Shown one piece after another: positions 1-6,405 of a DNA stretch of 6,405 nucleotides. Both the position numbers and the translations under genes were made by a program. A model generated the notes under the pieces. It ran no database searches. It saw nothing but the letters and a program-made list of their open reading frames with translations, and was not told where the DNA came from. The first letter of the stretch is position 1, and the number at the start of each line of letters is the position of its first letter. This DNA is from an uncultured Ruminococcus sp. (GTDB lineage Bacteria; Bacillota; Clostridia; Oscillospirales; Ruminococcaceae), in assembly GCA_900551505.1 (NCBI GenBank), contig URWK01000077.1, forward strand, positions 1-6,405. The letters run 5' to 3'.

Positions 1-29
1 GGCGACCCCATGCTTCGCATGGGGTCGCC
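1..29. repeat. GC-rich perfect palindrome (REP-like intergenic hairpin), probably cut by the window edge
   Basis: Arm 1-13 (GGCGACCCCATGC) is the exact reverse complement of 17-29, with a 3-nt loop TTC at 14-16. The 3' arm is followed by CCCC at 30-33, so the 5' arm probably continues with G's before base 1. The core GGCGACCC/GGGTCGCC recurs in the palindrome at 4260-4317, which suggests a dispersed family. It lies 37 nt past the stop of the minus-strand lipoprotein gene and could end that transcript, but whether a U-run follows cannot be seen because it would lie outside the window. Confidence 0.85.
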
Positions 30-66
30 CCCCTGATTATTCCCTGTTAAACCTGCTTCCCGAAAA

Positions 67-672
67 TTATTTTTCGTAGTAGGTTTCGTAAAGCCAATAT
101 TTGCCGTCAATCTTCAGTATAAGCCATGGAATTTCATTATATACAGGTGTTTCAAGCTTTGAACCCGTTACTTTCTCCTGAACATTCACCGCATAAGCTT
201 CCTCTATATCAACATCGGCATCGAGATACTGTTTTATGGAAGCTTTACATTCTTCTATCGAATCAGGCATTATTCTTGCAATATCGCCGAATTCATACGC
301 ATAATCGAAATCGCTTCCGTACTGATTGACATACCAGTCATAATTGTTTTGCATGAAATCTTTTCCGGTATAGCCGTCTTTCCCGATACCCGATTCATTT
401 TCAAGTGCCTTTAAATAGAACTCCGGAAAAACTGACGAAAATTCATCGTAATCCTTGTTCATTATGCTGTTATAGTATGAATCTACCAGAGGCTTAAAGC
501 TTTCAACCAGCTTGTCATATTCCGCAGAATCTCCCGTGCTTTCAAGGTTATCAGCCACCGAAGAATTTTCCGCCGTGCTTGCCGAATTATTATTACTGTC
601 GGTCTTGTTACAGCCACTCATAAGCACCGAAACCGCTATGAGAAATGGCACTAAAATTTTAAGTTTCTTCAT
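67..672 (-). CDS. Small secreted lipoprotein of unknown function
   Basis: This gene encodes a 201-residue protein that I do not recognise as a named family. The N-terminus is a lipoprotein signal: MKK, a hydrophobic stretch, then lipobox LMSGC with the lipidated cysteine at residue 21. The mature protein should therefore sit on the outer face of the membrane. Residues 22 to about 50 are a Ser/Asn/Glu/Asp-rich spacer. The rest (about 52-201) is a compact acidic, Tyr-rich domain that starts with an amphipathic helix (LVESFKPLVDSYYNSIMNKDYDEF) and ends in DGKYWLYETYY. This start-and-finish pattern resembles NTF2-like/SnoaL-like extracytoplasmic domains, which is inference only. GGAG at 684-681 lies 8 nt before the ATG and supports the start. 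The stop of the DNA glycosylase gene is 22 nt upstream, so the two are probably co-transcribed. No catalytic motif was seen; substrate binding and stress sensing are both open. Confidence 0.85.
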   Translation of the reverse strand: MKKLKILVPFLIAVSVLMSGCNKTDSNNNSASTAENSSVADNLESTGDSAEYDKLVESFKPLVDSYYNSIMNKDYDEFSSVFPEFYLKALENESGIGKDGYTGKDFMQNNYDWYVNQYGSDFDYAYEFGDIARIMPDSIEECKASIKQYLDADVDIEEAYAVNVQEKVTGSKLETPVYNEIPWLILKIDGKYWLYETYYEK

Positions 673-694
673 TAAATGTTCTCCGTTTCTGAAA

Positions 695-1495
695 TTATTT
701 TTCCGCTGTCCTCATATAGTGAAAAAGATATTGTTGTGCGATACCTGCGTAATCCGAAAATTTCTCAGGGAAACCATTCGGGTAATATTCCGCAAGCACA
801 CGCTTAATCCATACATCTATTGGGAAAGCTTCTGTTCTGTACATTCCGAAAAGCAATGTACATTCCGAAACTTTCGCCCCGACACCTTTTATTTTTATAA
901 GTGTTTCCCTTGCCTGCTCAATCGGCATTTCCCTTACTGATTCAAGGTTTATTTCTTTGTTGGCTATTTTCTTTCCTGCATCTATGATATATTTTGCTCT
1001 GAAACCTGCACGCAGAAATTCAAGACTTTCAGGTGTTTCCTTTGCCAGTTCGTCTGCTTTCGGAAAATGCCCGTAATGTTCGCACATTCTGTTTATTATA
1101 GCCTTTATCCTCGGAATGTTGTTGTTTTGCGAGATGATAAACGAACAGAGTGCTTCCCATGAGTCCTGTTTCAGAAGTCTTATTCCGCCTGCATATTCGC
1201 AAGCTTTTTTTAATGTTGCGTCTTCTGAAAACAACTCTTTAAGTTTCCCGTAATCTGTGTTCAGGTCAAAATAATCTGCCCAGACATTCAAAAAGTCCTG
1301 TTCTGTTGTATCTTTAAATGTAAAATAGCCGTTTCCGTCTTCCGTTATAGTCAATGGCTTGTCAAGAAAAAATCCGCTGTATGCATTATCTGAAATTTTC
1401 GTCCATCTGAAAGCCTGTCCGCAGTCAAGAGTATCATCAAGTGTAAAATCTCTCTGAAAAAGTTCTATGTTATTCCCCTTTACTCTGTATTCCAT
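695..1495 (-). CDS. ogg: 8-oxoguanine DNA glycosylase/AP lyase, Ogg1 type (HhH-GPD superfamily)
   Basis: This 266-residue enzyme would excise 8-oxoguanine from DNA in base excision repair and nick the abasic site by beta-elimination. The N-terminal domain (about 1-105) has the Ogg1-like DTLDCGQAFRW motif at 21-31. FIISQNNNIPRI at 119-130 matches the Ogg1 segment that carries the conserved Asn triplet. The helix-hairpin-helix is KGVGAKVSEC at 203-212. Lys208 aligns with the Schiff-base lysine (human K249), and Asp227 in PIDVW aligns with the catalytic aspartate (human D268). Length and domain order fit bacterial Ogg1 homologues such as that of Clostridium acetobutylicum; MutM and MutY have different architectures. 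The start is well supported: AGGAGG at 1507-1502 lies 6 nt before the ATG. No promoter is visible upstream, where the sequence runs into a poly-G block, so read-through from metH or a promoter lost in that block are both possible. Confidence 0.93.
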   Translation of the reverse strand: MEYRVKGNNIELFQRDFTLDDTLDCGQAFRWTKISDNAYSGFFLDKPLTITEDGNGYFTFKDTTEQDFLNVWADYFDLNTDYGKLKELFSEDATLKKACEYAGGIRLLKQDSWEALCSFIISQNNNIPRIKAIINRMCEHYGHFPKADELAKETPESLEFLRAGFRAKYIIDAGKKIANKEINLESVREMPIEQARETLIKIKGVGAKVSECTLLFGMYRTEAFPIDVWIKRVLAEYYPNGFPEKFSDYAGIAQQYLFHYMRTAEK

Positions 1496-1534
1496 AATTC
1501 TCCTCCTCTATGAAGTTTACTTCCCTCTTTTTTT

Positions 1535-1746
<212 letters not shown>

Positions 1747-1787
1747 CCCGATTTGCCTATGCTCCGAAATAAATTGTCTGCTGATTT

Positions 1788-4151
1788 TCAGCCGAGAATT
1801 TTCTTTGCAACATCGACACTTTCCTTAGCATCACGGCAATAGAAATCCGCATTTATTTTCATTGCATAATCCGGAGTAAGAACCGCACCGCCGACCATTA
1901 TCTTGCAGTCGGGGCAATGTTCCCTCAAAAGTTTTATAGTTTCCTCCATGGACTTCAGTGTAGTTGTCATAAGTGCCGAAAGTCCCGCAAGTTTTACATT
2001 ATTCTCCTTTACTGCATCGACAACCGCCATATATTCAACGTCTTTCCCAAGGTCTATTACATCATATCCGTAATTTTCAAGCAGTACTTTGACAATGTTT
2101 TTTCCTATATCGTGAACATCGCCCTTTACTGTCGCAAGAACGATTTTACCCTTTGAAACGGGGGCTGAATTGTCGCTTACAAGCTTTCTCTTTATAACAT
2201 CAAAAGCACCCTGAGCAACTTCAGCCGATAATATAAGCTGTGGCAGGAATATTTCGCCCTTTTCAAACTGTGAACCTGCTTTGTCAAGTGCCGGAATAAG
2301 ATAACTGTTTATAACCGTCATTGCGTCCTGCTCCTCAAGCATTTTTTCGGTTATCTTCATTGCATCATTTTTAAGCCCGTTTTCTATCGCATAGAAAATA
2401 TCATCTGTCTTTTCGGTTTTCGGAGCAGGTGTATTTGACTTAGTCATTCCCGAATAAGCCTTTATAAATTCAACTGAATTTTTATCTATGTTAGCAAGTA
2501 ACTTATATGCCCTTACCGTTCCCGTCATTGCATCATTGTTCGGGTTTATTATCGGCAAATCAAGCCCGTTTTCAAGAGCCATTGCCAGAAAAATGTGATT
2601 TATAAGTTCCCTGTTCGGAAGCCCGAATGATATATTTGATACGCCGAGAACCGTTTTTAAGCCAAGTTTCGTTTTTACTCTCCTGAGTGCTTTAAGCGTT
2701 TCCATTACGCCGTCCTGCTCCGCCGAAGCTGTGAGCGTAAGGCAATCTATATAGACATCTCTTTTCGGTATGCCTATCTTCATCGCACGGTCAAGAATCT
2801 TTTCCGCAAGTTTAAATCTGTCTTCCGCCTTTTTCGGTATTCCGTCCTTGTCTATTGTAAGCCCTACAACAGATGCACCATACTTCTTAACAAGCGGTAA
2901 AACTGTTTCAAGCGATTTTTCTTCTGCATTTACGGAATTGACAATAGGCTTTCCGTTATAGTAACGCAACGCACTTTCCATAACTTCGGGAATAGTCGAG
3001 TCAAGCTGTAAAGGTGTATCAGCTATTCCCTGTATTGCCTTAACCGCCCTTATCATCATTGCCTTTTCATCTGTTTCGGGAAGCCCTACATTAACATCAA
3101 GCAAGTCCGCCCCTGCCTGTATCTGTTCAACGGCTTGCGAAAGAATATAGTCAATGTCATTGTTCAGCAAGGCTTGTTTGAATAATTTCTTGCCTGTCGG
3201 GTTAATTCTTTCGCCTATAATGCGTGGCTGATTTATTATTACTGTTTTTGAAGGCGAACATACAGCAGGCGGAATATTTTTTTCGGTTACTGTCGGTTCG
3301 AGTTCGTCAAGAGCCTTTTTCGTACAACGTATAAATTCAGGTGTCGTTCCGCAACAACCGCCCACAATTTTTACTCCGAGTTTTGCGAAATCTTTCATAA
3401 GTTCCGCAAATTCTTCCGGTGTAACATCATATTCATTTGTGTCAGGGTTCGGAAGTCCTGCGTTCGGCTTTACTATTACAGGTAATGTTGTCCATTTGCA
3501 GAGTTCCTCAACTATCGGGTAAATTTCACGAGGACCGAGAGAACAGTTAAGCCCTATCGCATCAACGCCCAGCCCTTCAAGTGTGAGAGCCATTGAAGAT
3601 ATACAGCAACCTGTAAATGTTCTCATATTCTGTTCAAATGTCATTGTACACATTATTGGCAAATCCGAATTTTCCTTTGCCGCAAGTATTCCCGCCTTAA
3701 TTTCATAAAGGTCTGTCATTGTTTCAAACACTATCAAATCTGCGTCTTTACCTGCAATAATCTGCTCCTTGAAGATATCATAAGCTTCATCAAAAGAGAG
3801 GTCGCCTGTCGGTTCGAGCAATTGCCCGATAGCTCCTATATCGAGTGCAACATATGCACTTGTCCCTTCGCAGCCTTTTCTTGCATTTTCTACTGCTTTT
3901 CCGATGATTTCGGAAATGGTTTTCCCTGTGTCTGCCATCTTGTGACGGTTCGCCCCGAAAGTATTTGCATATACTATCTGCGAACCTGCTTCCGCATACT
4001 GTCTGTGTACGGACTGAATTAATCCGGGGTTTGTGAAGTTAAGCATTTCGGGAATGCCTCCGAGTTCCAGACCGCTTGCCTGCAACATAGTTCCCATTCC
4101 GCCGTCAAGGTAGACAAATTTATTTTCTGATAAAAGTTTTCTGAAATCCAT
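1788..4151 (-). CDS. metH: Cobalamin-dependent methionine synthase, short form without the reactivation domain
   Basis: This 787-residue cytoplasmic enzyme would transfer the methyl group of 5-methyltetrahydrofolate through cobalamin to homocysteine, making methionine. Residues 1 to about 290 are the homocysteine/zinc barrel (GGMGTMLQ near the start). The zinc ligands are visible as Cys203 in LNCSLGP and Cys266-Cys267 in GGCCGTTPE. Residues about 310-560 are the pterin (methylfolate) barrel, opening with IGERINPTG at 312-320. Residues about 580-660 are the helical cobalamin cap and about 665-787 the B12 Rossmann domain. In the latter, GDVHDIGKN carries His680, the lower axial cobalt ligand, and Ser725 lies in LSALM. 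The protein ends there: the C-terminal AdoMet-binding reactivation domain of the roughly 1,200-residue E. coli MetH is absent, as in the short Thermotoga form. AAAGGAG at 4163-4157, 5 nt before the ATG, supports the start. The gene is divergent from the cellulase and has its own promoter at 4225-4197. Confidence 0.95.
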   Translation of the reverse strand: MDFRKLLSENKFVYLDGGMGTMLQASGLELGGIPEMLNFTNPGLIQSVHRQYAEAGSQIVYANTFGANRHKMADTGKTISEIIGKAVENARKGCEGTSAYVALDIGAIGQLLEPTGDLSFDEAYDIFKEQIIAGKDADLIVFETMTDLYEIKAGILAAKENSDLPIMCTMTFEQNMRTFTGCCISSMALTLEGLGVDAIGLNCSLGPREIYPIVEELCKWTTLPVIVKPNAGLPNPDTNEYDVTPEEFAELMKDFAKLGVKIVGGCCGTTPEFIRCTKKALDELEPTVTEKNIPPAVCSPSKTVIINQPRIIGERINPTGKKLFKQALLNNDIDYILSQAVEQIQAGADLLDVNVGLPETDEKAMMIRAVKAIQGIADTPLQLDSTIPEVMESALRYYNGKPIVNSVNAEEKSLETVLPLVKKYGASVVGLTIDKDGIPKKAEDRFKLAEKILDRAMKIGIPKRDVYIDCLTLTASAEQDGVMETLKALRRVKTKLGLKTVLGVSNISFGLPNRELINHIFLAMALENGLDLPIINPNNDAMTGTVRAYKLLANIDKNSVEFIKAYSGMTKSNTPAPKTEKTDDIFYAIENGLKNDAMKITEKMLEEQDAMTVINSYLIPALDKAGSQFEKGEIFLPQLILSAEVAQGAFDVIKRKLVSDNSAPVSKGKIVLATVKGDVHDIGKNIVKVLLENYGYDVIDLGKDVEYMAVVDAVKENNVKLAGLSALMTTTLKSMEETIKLLREHCPDCKIMVGGAVLTPDYAMKINADFYCRDAKESVDVAKKILG

Positions 4152-4196
4152 TTTTACTCCTTTTTATCCGATTTAATTTTCTGAATTATATTGTTT

Positions 4197-4225
4197 ATTA
4201 TAACTTTTGATTGTGTCTATTACAA
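4197..4225 (-). promoter_or_regulatory. Predicted sigma-A promoter of metH
   Basis: On the minus strand, TTGTAA (4225-4220, 4 of 6 matches to TTGACA) and a perfect TATAAT (4202-4197) are separated by exactly 17 nt. Transcription would start near 4190, giving a leader of about 40 nt before metH. That leader is too short for a SAM (S-box) or cobalamin riboswitch, and none is recognisable. A second TATAAT at 4190-4185 lacks a good -35 box at the right distance. Confidence 0.65.
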
Positions 4226-4259
4226 GTGCGAAACAAAAAATTTAAAGCTAAGTTTTTAA

Positions 4260-4317
4260 GGGGGCGACCCGCCTCAAAAAACTTGCCTATCTGAAAACTT
4301 CAGGGCGGGTCGCCCCC
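4260..4317. repeat. GC-rich palindromic element with 14-bp arms and a nested hairpin, between divergent promoters
   Basis: Arm 4260-4273 (GGGGGCGACCCGCC) is the exact reverse complement of 4304-4317. The 30-nt interior (4274-4303) is AT-rich and contains a second hairpin, CTGAA-AAC-TTCAG (4291-4303), which abuts the 3' arm directly, so the two helices could stack. The arm core GGCGACCC is shared with the palindrome at 1-29. No T-run follows on either strand and the flanking genes diverge, so this is not an ordinary terminator. It lies 34 nt from the metH -35 box and 18 nt from the cellulase -35 box. It is best called a REP/MITE-like dispersed element or a regulatory site; I see no target duplication or transposase. 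Confidence 0.85.
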
Positions 4318-4335
4318 ACACACCTAAAAAAGTTA

Positions 4336-4364
4336 TTGACAATGCTTAAAATCTGGGTTAAAAT
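4336..4364 (+). promoter_or_regulatory. Predicted sigma-A promoter of the GH5 cellulase gene
   Basis: A perfect TTGACA (4336-4341) and TAAAAT (4359-4364, 5 of 6 to TATAAT) are separated by 17 nt. Transcription would start near 4371, about 27 nt before the ATG at 4398. This is the strongest promoter match in the window and suggests substantial basal expression. The palindrome at 4260-4317 ends 18 nt upstream of the -35 box, where an upstream regulator could bind, although no operator is recognised. Confidence 0.75.
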
Positions 4365-4397
4365 TTAGTTAATCAAACAAATGAAAGAGTGGTAGGC

Positions 4398-6317
4398 ATG
4401 AATAAAAAACGTATTTCGGCATTAATCCTCGCAACAATACTCACATTTTCAGTGTTTACGGGCTGCGGAAACACTCCGAAAGCTGAAAGAGATTCTTCAT
4501 CGGCATCTTCTTCAAGCAGTTCATCGGTTTCGTCATCATCTGAAAGCTCCTCGTCTGAAAGTTCTTCGTCCGAAAGTTCTTCGGAAAGCACTTCTTCAAG
4601 CAGTAGTTCTTCCAGTTCTTCCGAATCTGCAAGTTCAGACCCGATTGAGCTTCAGTTTTCTTCGGATAACAACTGGAAAGAAAAAGATAAAACTTGCTAC
4701 GAATACAAGGGCTATGTTGTAAATAATCAGTCCTCGGCTGTAAAGGACTGGAGCATAACTATAAAATATGAGGGCGAAATTGAAATAAAAAGTTCATGGG
4801 GTGTAACTTACAAGACGGAAAACAACACCCTTAAACTTACCCCCGAAAGCTACAACAAAGAAATTAACCCGAATGCAAGTATAGATTTCGGTTTGCAGAT
4901 AATGACCGACAAACCTGTTGACCTGAACAATGTTACTCTCACAGTTGACGGCAAGACAGTTAACGCCAAGGAAAAAGTAAAACTTCCATCCAACAAAAAT
5001 AATCAACCTTCACAGAATAACAGTAATTCTCAAAATAATAACAGCAATTCCCCGAACAACAATAATTCAAATTCCGCAAACAACACTGCCAAAGACGTTC
5101 CGGAAGCCAATACTAATGACTGGCTTTCCGTAAAAGGCAACAAAATTGTTGATGCTGACGGTACGGAAGTATGGCTTACAGGCTGTAACTGGTTCGGCTA
5201 TAATACCGGTACAAATACTTTCGATGGCTTATGGGCTTGCAATCTCAATGATGCTCTCAAAAGCATTGCGGACCACGGCTTTAACCTGCTCCGAATCCCG
5301 ATTTCAACCGAACTTCTGAATAACTGGGAAGACGGCGTATACCCCGAAGCCAATTACAACAATGCAGAAAATTCTTATCTCAACGGAATGAACAGCCTTG
5401 AAATATTCGATTATGTAATAGGTCAGTGCAGGGCTAACGGTATAAAAATTATGGTGGACATTCATTGTGCTGTAACTGACGCTATGGGTCATATGAAACC
5501 TCTCTGGACAGACGGCGACATTACTGAAGAAGACTATTTGAGAGGTCTTAAATGGGTTGCCGAACGCTATAAGAATGACGATACAATTATAGCTATCGAC
5601 CTTAAAAACGAACCCCACGGAAAACAAAACGAATCTCCAAGGGCTAAATGGGACAATTCCAAAGACAGCGACAACTGGAAATACATCGCCGAAAAGGCAG
5701 GCAACACAGTTCTTTCCGCAAACCCTAATCTTCTCGTAATGGTCGAAGGTATCGAATGTTACCCGAAAGACATCAAGACAAACGGTAACTTCAAGTCTAC
5801 AAACGAAGATGATTACTATTTTGACTGGTGGGGCGGAAATCTCCGTGGCGTTAAGGATTACCCTGTAGACCTCGGAAAATATCAGAACAAACTTGTATAT
5901 TCTCCGCATGACTATGGTCCAACCGTGTACAAACAGCCCTGGTTTGAAGGTAACTTCGATTACAACAGCCTGCTTAAAGACTGCTGGCAGGATAACTGGT
6001 TCTATATCCACGAACAGAAAATTGCTCCGTTACTCATAGGCGAATGGGGCAGTAAACTTGAAGACGAAGACGATATAAAGTGGATTACAAACCTTAAAAA
6101 GCTCATTGTCGAAAACAAAATAAACCACACTTTCTGGTGCTTCAATGCAAATTCCGGCGACACAAACGGACTTGTGCTTGACGATTTCAAGACATGGGAT
6201 GAAGACAAGTACGACTTCATAAAAGAAGCTCTCTGGCAGAAAGACGGAAAATTTATAGGGCTTGACCATGATATTCCGCTTGGCGAAAACGGCATTTCTC
6301 TTTCGGACTATGAATAA
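4398..6317 (+). CDS. Lipid-anchored endo-beta-1,4-glucanase: CBM2-like domain plus GH5 (subfamily 1-like) catalytic domain
   Basis: This 639-residue surface enzyme would cut internal beta-1,4 bonds of cellulose. Domains in order: lipoprotein signal ending in VFTGC (lipidated Cys23); Ser/Glu-rich stalk (33-80); beta-sandwich resembling cellulose-binding family CBM2 (about 83-186, with conserved-looking DWSITI, SSWGVTY and SIDFGLQ); Asn/Ser-rich linker (199 to about 231); GH5 domain (about 242-628). NWFGYNT, HDYGPTVY and WWGGNLRG strongly resemble Acidothermus E1 cellulase (GH5_1). Glu405 in NEPHG is the acid/base and Glu549 in IGEWGS the nucleophile. Arg299, His356, Asn404, His504, Tyr506 and Trp580 fit the other conserved GH5 active-site positions. 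There is no dockerin or sortase signal, so attachment is by lipid. An in-frame GTG at 4389 would add three residues, but ATG 4398 gives a typical MNKKR signal start. Its ribosome site is weak (AGAGTGG, 4387-4393). Exact substrate (cellulose, beta-glucan or glucomannan) cannot be fixed from sequence. Confidence 0.93.
   Translation: MNKKRISALILATILTFSVFTGCGNTPKAERDSSSASSSSSSSVSSSSESSSSESSSSESSSESTSSSSSSSSSSESASSDPIELQFSSDNNWKEKDKTCYEYKGYVVNNQSSAVKDWSITIKYEGEIEIKSSWGVTYKTENNTLKLTPESYNKEINPNASIDFGLQIMTDKPVDLNNVTLTVDGKTVNAKEKVKLPSNKNNQPSQNNSNSQNNNSNSPNNNNSNSANNTAKDVPEANTNDWLSVKGNKIVDADGTEVWLTGCNWFGYNTGTNTFDGLWACNLNDALKSIADHGFNLLRIPISTELLNNWEDGVYPEANYNNAENSYLNGMNSLEIFDYVIGQCRANGIKIMVDIHCAVTDAMGHMKPLWTDGDITEEDYLRGLKWVAERYKNDDTIIAIDLKNEPHGKQNESPRAKWDNSKDSDNWKYIAEKAGNTVLSANPNLLVMVEGIECYPKDIKTNGNFKSTNEDDYYFDWWGGNLRGVKDYPVDLGKYQNKLVYSPHDYGPTVYKQPWFEGNFDYNSLLKDCWQDNWFYIHEQKIAPLLIGEWGSKLEDEDDIKWITNLKKLIVENKINHTFWCFNANSGDTNGLVLDDFKTWDEDKYDFIKEALWQKDGKFIGLDHDIPLGENGISLSDYE
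4539..4583 (+). repeat. Three tandem 15-nt repeats encoding the Ser-Glu stalk
   Basis: Three in-frame 15-nt units (4539-4553, 4554-4568, 4569-4583) each encode S-E-S-S-S and differ only at wobble positions. For example TCTGAAAGCTCCTCG is followed by TCTGAAAGTTCTTCG. They form the centre of the Ser-rich stalk (residues 33-80) between the lipid anchor and the CBM2-like domain. Being a multiple of three, copy-number change would alter stalk length without breaking the frame. Confidence 0.85.
4992..5092 (+). repeat. Asn/Ser-rich low-complexity linker coding segment
   Basis: Codons for residues 199 to about 231 of the cellulase are almost all AAC/AAT with some Ser, Gln and Pro, giving short degenerate N-S-N-N repeats. 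This separates the CBM2-like domain from the GH5 domain and should be a flexible, disordered linker. Its composition differs sharply from the Ser/Glu stalk nearer the membrane. Confidence 0.8.
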
Positions 6318-6331
6318 GCCTTAAACACTGT

Positions 6332-6345
6332 GGGGGGGGGGGGGG
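6332..6345. repeat. 14-G homopolymer just after the cellulase stop codon
   Basis: An unbroken run of 14 G begins 14 nt after the stop codon. It is flanked by TGTGG (6329-6333) and CCACA (6351-6355), which could form only a weak 5-bp stem. No T-run follows on the plus strand, so this is not a recognisable terminator. It recalls the abnormal G runs at 1540-1659 and could be a misread GC-rich repeat. Confidence 0.6.
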
Positions 6346-6405
6346 CAACACCACATTAAAGATAAAATACACCCGCACCGCAACCTCACAAAAAAAAATA
6401 AAAAA
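6346..6405. other. G-poor, A-rich tail with no gene
   Basis: The last 60 bases contain only four G's and end in nine A's, one T and six A's. No reading frame, promoter or terminator can be supported. The composition change right after the 14-G run suggests a low-quality contig end, but an AT-rich intergenic region is also possible. Confidence 0.5.

Noticed and set aside
4152..4196. SAM or cobalamin riboswitch in the metH leader
   Set aside because: The predicted leader is only about 40 nt and AT-rich, without the conserved helices or B12-box of either class.
4260..4317. Intrinsic terminator at the large palindrome
   Set aside because: There is no T-run after the stem on either strand, and it sits between divergent promoters, where no transcript from this window would need to end.
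4389..4397. GTG at 4389 as the cellulase start
   Set aside because: It adds only M-V-G before a typical MNKKR signal peptide start and has no ribosome site upstream; ATG 4398 is preferred.
4373..4591. Minus-strand frame with repeated DEELS units
   Set aside because: It is the antisense reading of the tandem Ser/Glu stalk repeats, so its repetitiveness is inherited from the real gene.
5304..6011. 235-codon minus-strand reading frame inside the cellulase gene
   Set aside because: It lies wholly antisense to the GH5 domain, whose catalytic motifs are intact. Its translation shows no domain and no good start.

Overview
The window looks like a piece of an AT-rich Clostridia genome, most likely a cellulolytic gut or rumen bacterium of the Ruminococcus / [Eubacterium] siraeum type. 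The reasons are two Gram-positive style lipoproteins, strong AGGAGG-type ribosome binding sites, a short clostridial-type MetH, and a cell-surface GH5 cellulase with long Ser- and Asn-rich linkers. The genus is an inference from gene content and style; no taxonomic marker is present.

Layout. Bases 1-29 are a perfect GC-rich hairpin (13-bp arms). A minus-strand group follows, listed in transcription order: metH-like cobalamin-dependent methionine synthase (4151-1788), an Ogg1-type 8-oxoguanine DNA glycosylase (1495-695), and a small lipoprotein of unknown function (672-67). The glycosylase and lipoprotein genes are 22 nt apart and probably co-transcribed. metH is separated from them by 292 nt, of which about 210 nt is an extreme poly-G/poly-C/poly-T block, most likely a sequencing or assembly artefact. 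On the plus strand, and divergent from metH, is a lipid-anchored endoglucanase (4398-6317) with the order lipobox, Ser stalk, CBM2-like domain, Asn-rich linker, GH5 subfamily-1-like catalytic domain. The metH/cellulase intergenic region has a good sigma-A-type promoter in each direction, with a 14-bp-armed palindrome between them. The cellulase is followed by a 14-G run and an A-rich, G-poor tail that may be a poor-quality contig end.

The genes do not form one pathway: methionine synthesis, oxidative DNA repair and cellulose attack are neighbours only. The point most worth a second look is the intergenic palindrome family with the shared core GGCGACCC/GGGTCGCC (1-29 and 4260-4317), together with the fact that the other two gaps checked carry abnormal G tracts. 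One of those gaps also keeps a short sequence (TTGCCTAT) found in the loop of the intact element, so the damaged block may mark another copy of the repeat. I found no convincing evidence for a new multi-gene system, CRISPR array, transposase, rRNA or tRNA.
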